DNA from: Quadrisphaera sp. INWT6
GTDB taxonomy: Bacteria > Actinomycetota > Actinomycetes > Actinomycetales > Quadrisphaeraceae
Direction: 5' to 3'
Length of the DNA: 64,000 nucleotides
Assembly (NCBI RefSeq): GCF_015390235.1
Contig: NZ_VUOH01000006.1
Coordinates: 248,001-312,000, forward strand
Shown: piece after piece, positions 53,702 through 60,877 of the stretch
Numbering within the stretch: position 1 is the first letter of the stretch
Layout of the letters: each line of letters opens with the position of its first letter
Program-made: the position numbers and the translations under genes
The notes under the pieces: model-generated
Seen by the model: the letters and a program-made list of their open reading frames with translations, nothing else
Told to the model about the DNA's origin: nothing
Databases searched by the model: none

Positions 53702-54153
53702 TCAGCTGGTTCGGGGCGCGTCCGTGCGGGCGCCGTCCGCGTGGCGGCGCCGGGCCCGCTCGAGGCCCTCGGCGGCGAGGTCGAGGCGCAGCTCCGCGGA
53801 GCGCGTCAGCCCGGCGACGCCGGGGAAGGCGTGCACCGGCACCCGCCCACCGCCGGCGCGCCGCAGCTCGACACCGCCCCGCCCCACCGCGAACCGCTCG
53901 ACGTCGGGCCAGGCGAGCCGGTGCGTGCGGAGCAGGTTCACGACGACGACGTCGGCCCCCGTCTCCACGCGCAGCCGGGGCACCCTGACGGCGAGGACGA
54001 CGAGCACCGCGGCGAGCACGAGCCCCTCGGGCAGGAACGAGCCGCCCCCGAGGGCGGTCCCCGCGACGACGACGAGGGCTCCGCCACGAGCACGGCACTG
54101 CTCACGCTGCGCTGCCAGGTGGGCAGCTGGTGGATGCGCACAGTCACCGTCAT
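53702..54153 (-). pseudogene. PH-like (bacterial pleckstrin-type) membrane protein, interrupted by an apparent single-base deletion
   Basis: From ATG 54153 the frame gives TVTVRIHQLPTWQRSVSSAV then is lost near 54079-54085 (coding strand GCGGAGCC). One base back it continues as ALVVVAGTALGGGSFLPEGL, a membrane helix LVLAAVLVVLAVRVP, and a PH-like domain RVETGADVVVVNLLRTHRLA then WPDVERFAVGRGG. One added base gives about 150 residues. Such proteins have one or two helices and a PH fold of unknown binding. It faces the LacI-DUF952 gene. Confidence 0.65.
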
Positions 54154-54208
54154 GGCGCGACTGCTCCCCGACAGGGAGACGGGCGGGCGTCCTCCGCGCG
54201 TCGCGGCG

Positions 54209-54317
54209 GTGTAGCGCTTCACACCAGCGCGCTGCGTGTGTAGCGGTACACGGCTCGCCGCAGGCGGTCGTGGAGCGCAACACACCCCGCCCTCCGGACG
54301 GGTGTAGCGGTACACAC
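54209..54317. promoter_or_regulatory. three LacI-type operators
   Basis: GTGTAGCGCTTCACAC at 54209-54224, GTGTAGCGGTACAC at 54238-54251 and GTGTAGCGGTACACAC at 54302-54317, all sharing GTGTAGCGsTwCAC. The last is 14 bases before the LacI start, the first two nearer the divergent PH-like gene. The central CG dyad is typical of LacI family sites, so autoregulation and control of the divergent gene are expected. Confidence 0.8.
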
Positions 54318-54330
54318 CTAGAGTCGGCCC

Positions 54331-55872
54331 GTGCGCAGCCAGTCACGGGTCACGCTGGCCGACGTCGCCGCCGCCGCGGGCGTCTCCCCCATGACGGCGT
54401 CGTACGCCTACAGCCAGCCAGGCAGGGTCGCCGCGGCCACCCGCCAGCGCGTCCTCGACGCCGCCGCCCAGCTGGGCTACCTCGGCCCGGACCCGAGCGG
54501 TCGCTTCCTGCGCCAGGGCAGCCTGCGGTCCCTGGGCCTGGTCCTGGGCGAGGACCTGGCCCACGTCTTCGACGACCCGACCTCCACGGCCTTCGTCGCG
54601 GGCCTGGCCCGGGTGTGCGCCTCGCAGGGGTACGGGCTCACGCTGCTGCCCACCACGGGCGGCGCCGACGACGCCGGCCTGGTCGCCGCCGCGGCCGTCG
54701 ACGCCTTCGTGGTGTGGTCGACCACCGACGACGACCCGGTGCTCGACGCGGTGTGCGCCACCCACCGCCGCGCCGTGCTGCACGGGGCTCCCCCGACCGG
54801 CGAGCCGGGCGACGGGGCCGGTGGGGCCGACGGGACCGGCGGCGCCGAGGGCTTGCGCGGCGTCGGCATCGACGAGCGCGCCGCGGCCCGCGCCCTCGCG
54901 ACCGCCACCTGGCGGGGCCGGGCGGCCCCGGCGGTGCTGTCGTCTCCCCTCGACAGGGCCCGCCGCACCGGGGTGCACCGCGGTCTCGACCCGGACCGGG
55001 TGGCGCTGCCGGTCACCCGCGCTCGCCTGGACGGCTTCCGCGACGCCGCCCTCGACCTGGGCCTGACCTGGGACGACGTCGCCGTGGCGGTCTGCGGCAC
55101 CCACGACGAGCAGCAGGCGCTGCGCGCCACCCGCGTGCTGGTGGCCGCCGGCGCGGACGCCCTCGTGGCGATGAGCGGCCGTCAGGCCCTCGCGGCGCAC
55201 CACGCCCTCGGGCTCACCGGCGGAGAGGTGCTCGGCGCCGTCGCCCTCGGCGGCTTCGACGACTCCGCCGACGCCGCGCGCGCCGGCCTCACCAGCGTCG
55301 AGCAGTCCCTGGAGGAGCAGGGCGCCCGCGCGGCCCGGCTCGCCCTCGCGCTGCCCGACCCGGGCGGGCTCGACGCCTGGCGGCTCGTCGAGCGCGCCAG
55401 CACCGCGGCGCCCAGCTCCCGCCCTGCCACGGGCCCGACCACTGCGGCCGGTCCGACCAGGCCGGTGCGGGTGCTCCACCTGGCGGAGCGCAGCGCCTGG
55501 GAGCGGGCCCGGGCCGAGGGCGGCTACCGGGGCTCCACCCGCGGAGCCGACCTCGCCGAGGTGGGCTTCGTCCACGCCTGCACCGCGGCCCAGCTGCCCG
55601 GGGTGCTGGAGCGCTACTACGCCGACCTCCCCCTCGACGGCCACGAGCTGCTCGTCGTCGACGTCGCCGCCTGCGAGGCGGCGGGCTCCGCGGTGCGCTG
55701 GGAGGCACCCCCCGGCGGCGGCGAGCTCTTCCCCCACGTCCACGGCCCGCTGCCGCTCTCCGCCGTCGTCGCCCAGCTCCCGCTGCGCCGCGACCCACGA
55801 GGTGCGGCGGCCCTGCCCACGACGTCCGACCTGGAGGCGCTGGGCGTGCCGCACGCCCCCCCGAACGGATGA
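54331..55872 (+). CDS. LacI-family regulator fused to a DUF952 domain
   Basis: 513 residues, against ~340 for ordinary LacI proteins. HTH at ~6-50 (VTLADVAAAAGVSPMTASYA ... VLDAAAQLGY), then a periplasmic-binding-like sensor with an AlaGly-rich insertion near 155-175, ending GLTSVEQSLEEQGARAARLA. A linker of Pro/Thr precedes residues ~378-490: VRVLHLAERSAWERARAEGG, EVGFVHACTAAQLPGVLERY and GGELFPHVHGPLPLSAVVAQ, the DUF952 signature (GFIHxSxxxQ, FPHxYGPLP). DUF952 is normally a free-standing protein of unknown function, so it may supply a ligand or enzymatic input. GTG start with the third operator just upstream. Confidence 0.87.
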   Translation: MRSQSRVTLADVAAAAGVSPMTASYAYSQPGRVAAATRQRVLDAAAQLGYLGPDPSGRFLRQGSLRSLGLVLGEDLAHVFDDPTSTAFVAGLARVCASQGYGLTLLPTTGGADDAGLVAAAAVDAFVVWSTTDDDPVLDAVCATHRRAVLHGAPPTGEPGDGAGGADGTGGAEGLRGVGIDERAAARALATATWRGRAAPAVLSSPLDRARRTGVHRGLDPDRVALPVTRARLDGFRDAALDLGLTWDDVAVAVCGTHDEQQALRATRVLVAAGADALVAMSGRQALAAHHALGLTGGEVLGAVALGGFDDSADAARAGLTSVEQSLEEQGARAARLALALPDPGGLDAWRLVERASTAAPSSRPATGPTTAAGPTRPVRVLHLAERSAWERARAEGGYRGSTRGADLAEVGFVHACTAAQLPGVLERYYADLPLDGHELLVVDVAACEAAGSAVRWEAPPGGGELFPHVHGPLPLSAVVAQLPLRRDPRGAAALPTTSDLEALGVPHAPPNG

Positions 55873-55885
55873 CTCGACGGGTGCA

Positions 55886-55907
55886 ACGTCATTCCCGGGA
55901 ACGACGT
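55886..55907. promoter_or_regulatory. 22-base palindrome upstream of the STAS-like/LdtA operon
   Basis: Arms ACGTC..TTCCC / GGGAA..GACGT around a CCCGGG centre, symmetric except for one A/C pair. It lies 33 bases upstream of ATG 55941, with a possible -10 TACGTT at 55929-55934. Probable operator of an unknown dimeric regulator. Confidence 0.6.
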
Positions 55908-55940
55908 CGTGGTGCTGTGAGCGCGACTACGTTCCTGAGC

Positions 55941-56291
55941 ATGCCGAGCCCTTCCCCCTCGCCGGCGACCTCGGCGGAGACCGCCGTCCTCATCCCCCGG
56001 CAGGGTCGCCCGCGCGGTCACGCCGACCTGCTCCGCCGCACCAGCGCCCCCTCCACGACGCCGTGGTCGCTGTCGGCCCCCTCCGCCCCGCGGGGTGCTG
56101 CGCTCAGCGCCTTCGCCGTCCGCGTCCGCCGGGCCGTCCAGGACGGGCACCGCGTGCTGGAGGTCGACGAGAGCGCCTGCGCCACCTGGAGCGCCGGGCA
56201 GCTGGTGGTGCTGGAGCACCTGCGCCGGCTGGCCGAGCGCTGCGGCTGCGAGTGGCGCGCCACCGGCCGCACCTCCCTGGCGGTGGCGTGA
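55941..56291 (+). CDS. small STAS-like protein
   Basis: About 116 residues. The C-terminal half (AFAVRVRRAVQDGHRVLEVD, SAGQLVVLEHLRRLAERCGC, EWRATGRTSLAV) has the beta-alpha order of a STAS domain, including a SAG in place of the phosphorylatable DSxG loop, but similarity is weak. The N-terminus is Ser/Pro-rich. ATG 55941 chosen after a likely promoter; GTG or ATG starts upstream (55870) are possible. The stop overlaps the next ATG (TGATG). Confidence 0.55.
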   Translation: MPSPSPSPATSAETAVLIPRQGRPRGHADLLRRTSAPSTTPWSLSAPSAPRGAALSAFAVRVRRAVQDGHRVLEVDESACATWSAGQLVVLEHLRRLAERCGCEWRATGRTSLAVA

Positions 56292-56521
56292 TGACCCTCG
56301 GCCTCGCCATCACCGCCGCCGCCGTCGCGTGGCTCGGCACCACCACGGGGGTCGCCGCGCTCTTCGCGTCCGCCGTCCCGCTGCGCGACCGCCACCGCGA
56401 CGGCACCCCCGCACCGGCGCACGGCACCACCGTGCTGCGCACCCCGGTGCGGTCCCTGCCCTTGGAGCGGACCCCCGCCCGTCCGGACACCGCTGAGGAC
56501 GACGCCTCCCGTGAGCGCTGA
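56291..56521 (+). CDS. small single-helix membrane protein
   Basis: 76 residues: one helix near the start (LGLAITAAAVAWLGTTTGVA, ~3-30) and a basic, proline-rich cytoplasmic tail. No family recognised. Its start is coupled to the STAS-like gene (TGATG) and its end overlaps the transpeptidase gene by 11 bases, so it is made with both. Confidence 0.6.
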   Translation: MTLGLAITAAAVAWLGTTTGVAALFASAVPLRDRHRDGTPAPAHGTTVLRTPVRSLPLERTPARPDTAEDDASRER

Positions 56522-57734
56522 GACCCCCCGCACGCACACCCGCACCCCCGTCGGCCGCCGCGCGTTCCTCCTGGCAGTCAGCGGTCTGGTCGCGCTGCCC
56601 GCCGGCGCCGCGCTGGCGGGCTGCGGTCCCAGCCAGGACACCGCCGGCGCCGGAGCCGCTGGCACCCCGTCGTCGGCCCCGCCCGCTCCCGTGGCGCAGG
56701 TCGCGCTCGCCGGTGACGGCTTCACCGCCGACGGGCCGGTCAGCCCCCGCCCGGTGCTGCGGGCCACCGTCACCGACGGCACACTCACCGGCATCACCCT
56801 CACCGGCGCCGACGGCGCCCCGGTGGCCGTGACCACGGCGGACGACGGCTCGGTGACCCCCACCGACGACCTCGACCTGGGCACCGCGTACACCGCCGCC
56901 GCGACCGCGACGAACGCCGACGGCGCGACGGCCACCGGCCAGCTCGCCTTCACCACGGTCTCCGAGGACGGCGCCGTGCGCGCCAAGATGATGCCGCTCG
57001 ACGGCGAGGTCGTCGGCGTGGGCATGCCCGTCGTCGTCATCTTCACCACCGACGTGCCGAAGTCCGAGCGGCAGGCGGTCACCGACGCGATCACCCTCGA
57101 CTCCGGCGGCGTCGAGGGCGCGTGGCGCTGGATCGGCGCCGACCGCGTGCACTGGCGGCCCAAGGAGTACTGGCCCTCGGGAACCGAGGTGCGCGTCCAG
57201 GTGCCCCTGACCGGGATGCAGGTCGACGGCAGGTGGGGCGCCGCTGACCGCGACATCGCCTTCACCATCGGCGACTCCCACATCGCCACCGCTGACACGG
57301 ACACCCACGAGATGACGGTGCGGGTCAACGGCGAGGTGGCCAAGGTCATCCCGATCTCGGCCGGCCGCGAGGACTCCGACCCCGCCTTCGTCACCCGCTC
57401 CGGGGTGCACCTGGTGCTGGAGAAGCACGAGGACTACCTCATGGACGGGCGCACCGTAGGCCAGGACTACGCGACGCAGGTCAAGTGGGCCACGCGCATC
57501 GCCAACTCCGGCGAGTTCGTGCACGGGGCCCCCTGGTCGGTGCCCTCCCAGGGCAAGCGCAACGTCTCCCACGGCTGCCTGAACGCCTCCGACGCCAACG
57601 CGAAGTGGTTCTACGGGATCGCCCAGCGCGGCGACGTCGTCGACGTCACCGGCACGGACCGGCCGATGGAGCTCACGAACGGCCTGGGCGACTGGGTCCT
57701 CTCGTGGGACCAGTGGACCGCGCCCCAGACCTGA
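56511..57734 (+). CDS. L,D-transpeptidase lipoprotein (YkuD family, mycobacterial Ldt type)
   Basis: 407 residues. Twin-arginine-like start RRAFLLAVSGLVALPAGAAL with lipobox LAGC (cysteine near residue 41). Two immunoglobulin-like domains follow (ATVTDGTLTGITLTGADG and VVVIFTTDVPKSERQAVTDA), then the YkuD domain with catalytic motif: His338 in EFVHGAPWSVP, and SHGC with nucleophile Cys356 in NVSHGCLNASDANAKWFY. Forms 3-3 cross-links in peptidoglycan or attaches proteins to it, outside the membrane. GTG start overlaps the preceding gene. Confidence 0.94.
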   Translation: MSAETPRTHTRTPVGRRAFLLAVSGLVALPAGAALAGCGPSQDTAGAGAAGTPSSAPPAPVAQVALAGDGFTADGPVSPRPVLRATVTDGTLTGITLTGADGAPVAVTTADDGSVTPTDDLDLGTAYTAAATATNADGATATGQLAFTTVSEDGAVRAKMMPLDGEVVGVGMPVVVIFTTDVPKSERQAVTDAITLDSGGVEGAWRWIGADRVHWRPKEYWPSGTEVRVQVPLTGMQVDGRWGAADRDIAFTIGDSHIATADTDTHEMTVRVNGEVAKVIPISAGREDSDPAFVTRSGVHLVLEKHEDYLMDGRTVGQDYATQVKWATRIANSGEFVHGAPWSVPSQGKRNVSHGCLNASDANAKWFYGIAQRGDVVDVTGTDRPMELTNGLGDWVLSWDQWTAPQT

Positions 57735-57774
57735 CCGGCGCTCCCGACCGGCGCGGGGCCTACCGTGTCCGGTC

Positions 57775-58458
57775 GTGCAGACCCTCACCTCCGCGCTCGC
57801 TGACCGCCCCTACCCCGGCCGGGGGGTGCTCCTGGCCAGGGCCGACGACGGCGCGCTCGGCGTCGTCTACTTCCTGACGGGACGCAGCGAAGGCTCGCGC
57901 CGCCGCGCCCTGGCGGTGCGTCCCGGTGGTGACGTAGCCGTCGAGGACACCTCGGCCGGACCGCACGACGCGCTGCGCCACTACGTCGCGGTGGCCCGCC
58001 GGGGCACCTGGCTGGTGGTCGGCAACGGAGACCAGGTGGTGCCGCTGGCCGAGTCGCTGAGCTCCGGGGAGTCCGTGGCGCAGTCGTGGGGCGCGCACAC
58101 CTTCGAGCCCGACCCGCCGATCTGCACCACCCGCATCTGGGTGGCCCTCGACGCGTCCAGCGCCGCCGACGGCGTCGTGGGGGCCGCCAAGCGCAGCGGC
58201 CGCGGTGACGACAGCACCGACCACCTCGCCTGGACCGCCGGGCACGTCGCTCCCGGCACCGGCGTGCTCATGACCACCTACGACGGCAGCACCAGCGAGG
58301 TGCGCTCGACCGCCGCGCCCGTGGACGTCGCCGCGCCCGCGGCAACCCTCGAGGCGCTCCTCGACCAGGTGTGGGGCGCCCTCGACCCGGCGCTGCGGGT
58401 CGCGGCGCTCGCCGTCGACGCGGCCTCCCCCGAGGCGCCCCCGCTCCTGCGCGCCTGA
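57775..58458 (+). CDS. IMP cyclohydrolase-like protein (PurO-type fold)
   Basis: 227 residues. GRGVLLARADDGALGVVYFL followed by TGRSEGSRRRAL, the paired motif of the IMP-cyclohydrolase PF07826-type family, and HYVAVARRGTWLVVGNGDQV, PDPPICTTRIWVALD. In archaea PurO closes the IMP ring; bacterial relatives are less studied and may act on other nucleotides. GTG start. No purine gene neighbours are present, so the role is open. Confidence 0.75.
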   Translation: MQTLTSALADRPYPGRGVLLARADDGALGVVYFLTGRSEGSRRRALAVRPGGDVAVEDTSAGPHDALRHYVAVARRGTWLVVGNGDQVVPLAESLSSGESVAQSWGAHTFEPDPPICTTRIWVALDASSAADGVVGAAKRSGRGDDSTDHLAWTAGHVAPGTGVLMTTYDGSTSEVRSTAAPVDVAAPAATLEALLDQVWGALDPALRVAALAVDAASPEAPPLLRA

Positions 58459-58485
58459 GGGCTGCGCGCCCGCGGCGTGGCGACG

Positions 58486-58521
58486 TGACGGATGAGGTCG
58501 GAAGAGCGACCTCATCCGTCA
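58486..58521. promoter_or_regulatory. perfect 15-base inverted repeat ending at a start codon
   Basis: Arms TGACGGATGAGGTCG (58486-58500) and its complement (58507-58521) with a 6-base loop. The last base is the A of ATG 58521. It may be the operator of the HTH protein encoded next (autoregulation) or a terminator of the IMP-cyclohydrolase-like gene 27 bases upstream. Confidence 0.75.
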
Positions 58522-59026
58522 TGACCGACCAGGGGTTCCTCACCGTCGAGGAGGCGGCGCGCGCCCTCGGCGTGACGGCGCGCCACGTGCAGGGGCTCGC
58601 CGAGAACGCGGAGATCAGCAAGGTCGCCCGCGGCCTCGTCAACCGGAGCTCGGTCGAGTGGTGCCTGCCGCGCAACGGCAGGGACGGACCCGCTCGTGGG
58701 CCGAGCACACCGCCTGGGGTGCCGTGGCCGAGCTCGCAGGGCGAGCTCCCGAGTGGCTCGGAGACGCGCAGGCGTCTCGGCTGCGACGCGCCCTGAGGGA
58801 GACGGCCGACGCCGACGAGCTGGACGGCGTCGTGAGCTCGCTGGGCCTCCGCCCCGGTGCTGGCGGCCACGTGGTCCTGCGGGCCACCGCCTTCGACGTC
58901 GCGGTCGTCGCCGACCTCGTCCGCACCCCGGTGGTCGCAGCGCTCGACGCCACCACCAGCACCGACTCCCGCGTCCGAGGGGTCGGTCACCGGGCCCTGA
59001 GCGACGTCGTCCGGTCGTACCGGTGA
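58521..59026 (+). pseudogene. HTH (excisionase/AbiEi-like) DNA-binding protein, interrupted by an apparent single-base deletion
   Basis: ATG 58521 gives FLTVEEAARALGVTARHVQG then LAENAEISKVARGLVNRSSV, a MerR/excisionase-type HTH. Near 58657-58675 the frame is lost; one base back the conserved continuation QGRTRSWAEHTAWGAVAELA and WLGDAQASRLRRALRETAD follows to 59026. Adding one base gives about 168 residues. In my recollection this two-part layout is a known actinobacterial DNA-binding family often paired with a nucleotidyltransferase toxin. The stop overlaps the next gene (GTGA). Confidence 0.65.
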
Positions 59027-59244
59027 GCCCGGCGCGCCGCGATCGTCACCTCTTCGACGCCGCAGCCCTCATGGCCTGCGTCGACGACCCCTTCGAGGAG
59101 GTCGAGCACCTGGAGGGCTCGGACCGCCGCCGCATCGGCACCCTCGCCGCCCGGCTCACCGACGACCACCCCGCCTGGCGGGCCCTCCCCGGAACGGCTC
59201 GGACGCAGGGGCAGCTCACGCTCCGGATCCTCGCGGCGTCGTGA
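59023..59244 (+). CDS. small protein, possibly a truncated toxin C-terminus
   Basis: 73 residues: RDRHLFDAAALMACVDDPFE, HLEGSDRRRIGTLAARLTDD, WRALPGTARTQGQLTLRILA. The KDxxDLxxAAAL-type start resembles the C-terminal end of AbiEii (DUF1814) nucleotidyltransferase toxins, but the catalytic domain (GG/GS...DxD) is missing. It is translationally coupled to the HTH gene. Either a remnant of a lost toxin or a small independent partner. Low certainty. Confidence 0.45.
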   Translation: MSPARRDRHLFDAAALMACVDDPFEEVEHLEGSDRRRIGTLAARLTDDHPAWRALPGTARTQGQLTLRILAAS

Positions 59245-59260
59245 CCGCGCACCACCCCCG

Positions 59261-59887
59261 TCACGGGCGGGGGTCGGCCGCCATGTCACCGGTGCGCACC
59301 GGTCCCCCGGGCCCGTAGCGCAGGAGCACCGCCGTCCCGCCCGAGCTGGGCGGCTCCAGCAGCTCGAGTCCGAGCGCGGGGCCGTCGTCGGGGAAGAGCC
59401 GCTTGCCCGCGCCCAGGACCACCGGGTAGACCCACAGGTTGAGGACGTCGAACAGCCCCTCCGCCACCAGCGTCCGCGCGAGCTCGGCGCTGCCGACCAC
59501 GTGGACGCAGGCGTGCCGCTCCCTCAGCGCCGCGACCTCAGCGGCCAGGTCGGGGCCGAGCTGGGAGGAGCCGCGCCACGACAGGTCCGGCGCGCCCCGC
59601 GACACCACGTACTTGGGGATGCGGTTGAAGGTGTGCGCGATCTCGACGTCGCGCTCGTCCTGGTGGGGCCAGTACCCCGCGAAGATGTCGTAGGTCCTCC
59701 GGCCCAGCAGCAGCGCGTCCATCTCGGCCATCCCCGCCATGACCTGCTCCCCGACGGTGGTGTCGAAGAGCGGGGCCTGCCAGCCCCCGAGGGTGAAGCC
59801 GCCGGAGGGGTCCTCGTCGGGCCCGCCGGGTGCCTGGACCACGCCGTCCAGGCTGCTGAAGAGGTCGATGACGATGCGTCCGGTCAT
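59261..59887 (-). CDS. RibD C-terminal/dihydrofolate reductase-like protein
   Basis: 208 residues of the RibD_C reductase family: RIVIDLFSSLDGVVQAPGGP, AEMDALLLGRRTYDIFAGYW, PKYVVSRGAPDLSWRGSSQL, CVHVVGSAELARTLVAEGL and LWVYPVVLGAGKRLFPDDG. Family members use NADPH to reduce pyrimidine or other substrates; the free-standing actinobacterial versions have unknown roles. ATG 59887. Confidence 0.9.
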   Translation of the reverse strand: MTGRIVIDLFSSLDGVVQAPGGPDEDPSGGFTLGGWQAPLFDTTVGEQVMAGMAEMDALLLGRRTYDIFAGYWPHQDERDVEIAHTFNRIPKYVVSRGAPDLSWRGSSQLGPDLAAEVAALRERHACVHVVGSAELARTLVAEGLFDVLNLWVYPVVLGAGKRLFPDDGPALGLELLEPPSSGGTAVLLRYGPGGPVRTGDMAADPRP

Positions 59888-60094
59888 GGAGCGGGAGACC
59901 GCCGCGGGCCGCAGGACTCATCGGTGGCCACCGGCTCGGGCTCGCCGGGACCGGACCTCCACCACCGTGATCATGGACGTCCCGAACACCCCGCCGCAGA
60001 TCTTGGCGGTGTGTGGCCAGCCGAGCGCCCCCAGGGCCACTCATCGCCAAGATCTGCAGCGACGTCGAGCCCGTGCGGCGTGCGGCGTGCGGCG
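59888..60094. repeat. 207-bp gap holding family B and C motifs
   Basis: Contains family B copy 3 (CGTGATCATGGACGTCC at 59966-59982) directly followed by a family C inverted repeat: GCAGATCTTGGCG at 59996-60008 and its complement at 60045-60057, with partial pairing continuing inward (GTGTGTGGCC/GGCCACTCAT). No gene seen. Confidence 0.8.
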
Positions 60095-60796
60095 TCAGGG
60101 GGCGTCGACCACGCCGTCCGGGCCGCTCAGCAGGCGCGGGTCGAGCTCGTCGAGCGTGCTGATCCGCGGGACGTCGGCGCCGGGGTGCTCACCGCGTCGG
60201 TCGAGCAGCACCGCCCCCAGCCCCGCCGCGAGCGCCCCGCGCACGTCGTTGACCAGCGAGTCTCCGACCATCACGGCCTCGTGCGCGGCGACCCCGACGC
60301 GGGCCAGCGCCTCGGCGTAGGCGCACGGGTCGGGCTTGCCGGCGGACAGCTCGGAGCTGGCGACGACGACGTCGACCTCGCCACCGAGCCCGGTGCGCTC
60401 GATCTTGCCGCGCTGCTGCTCGGCGTCGCCGTTGGTGAGGACGGCGGTGACGAGCCCCGCGGCGCGGACCCGCCGGAGGGCCGGCACGGCGTCGCCGTAC
60501 CGGGTCCACCCGGACTCGTAGCGGTGGAGGTACCCCGCGAAGAGGGCGTCGGCCTCGTCGTCGTCGGCGCTCGGGCGGTCGAGGAAGGCGCGGACCCGCA
60601 CCCGGCGCTGCTCGAGGAAGGTGAGCTCGCGGCGCTGGTAGCGCTCGTAGTGGAGGTCGCACAGGGCGGTCCAGCGCTCGACGGCGCCGTCGTCGTCGAC
60701 CCCGTGCTCGGCGCCCCACGCCCTGACCGCCGCGGCGGCGGCGGTGCGCTGGTCGACCAGCGTGTCGTCGAGGTCGAAGAGCACGGCTCGCAGCAC
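60095..60796 (-). CDS. HAD-family hydrolase (phosphatase)
   Basis: 233 residues. Motif I LFDLDDTLVDQR (nucleophile Asp near residue 8), motif II VTAVLTNGDAEQQ, motif III lysine SAGKPDPCAY, motif IV VGDSLVNDVRGAL. The alpha-helical cap insert between motifs I and II places it in HAD subfamily IA, which dephosphorylates small molecules such as sugar phosphates or nucleotides. GTG 60796 is right before the first strand; the upstream start at 60847 gives an unlikely N-terminus. Confidence 0.92.
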   Translation of the reverse strand: MLRAVLFDLDDTLVDQRTAAAAAVRAWGAEHGVDDDGAVERWTALCDLHYERYQRRELTFLEQRRVRVRAFLDRPSADDDEADALFAGYLHRYESGWTRYGDAVPALRRVRAAGLVTAVLTNGDAEQQRGKIERTGLGGEVDVVVASSELSAGKPDPCAYAEALARVGVAAHEAVMVGDSLVNDVRGALAAGLGAVLLDRRGEHPGADVPRISTLDELDPRLLSGPDGVVDAP

Positions 60797-60877
60797 ACCG
60801 GTGATCGTCCCGCACCGACCCCCCAGCCACCCGGGTACCCGGAGCACCGGTCACCGACGGTCACGTAGCCTGCCGGG

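Noticed and set aside
54331-55872. LacI-DUF952 as two genes
   Set aside because: The frame is continuous with a Pro/Thr linker and has no internal start with a ribosome site that I could see before DUF952.
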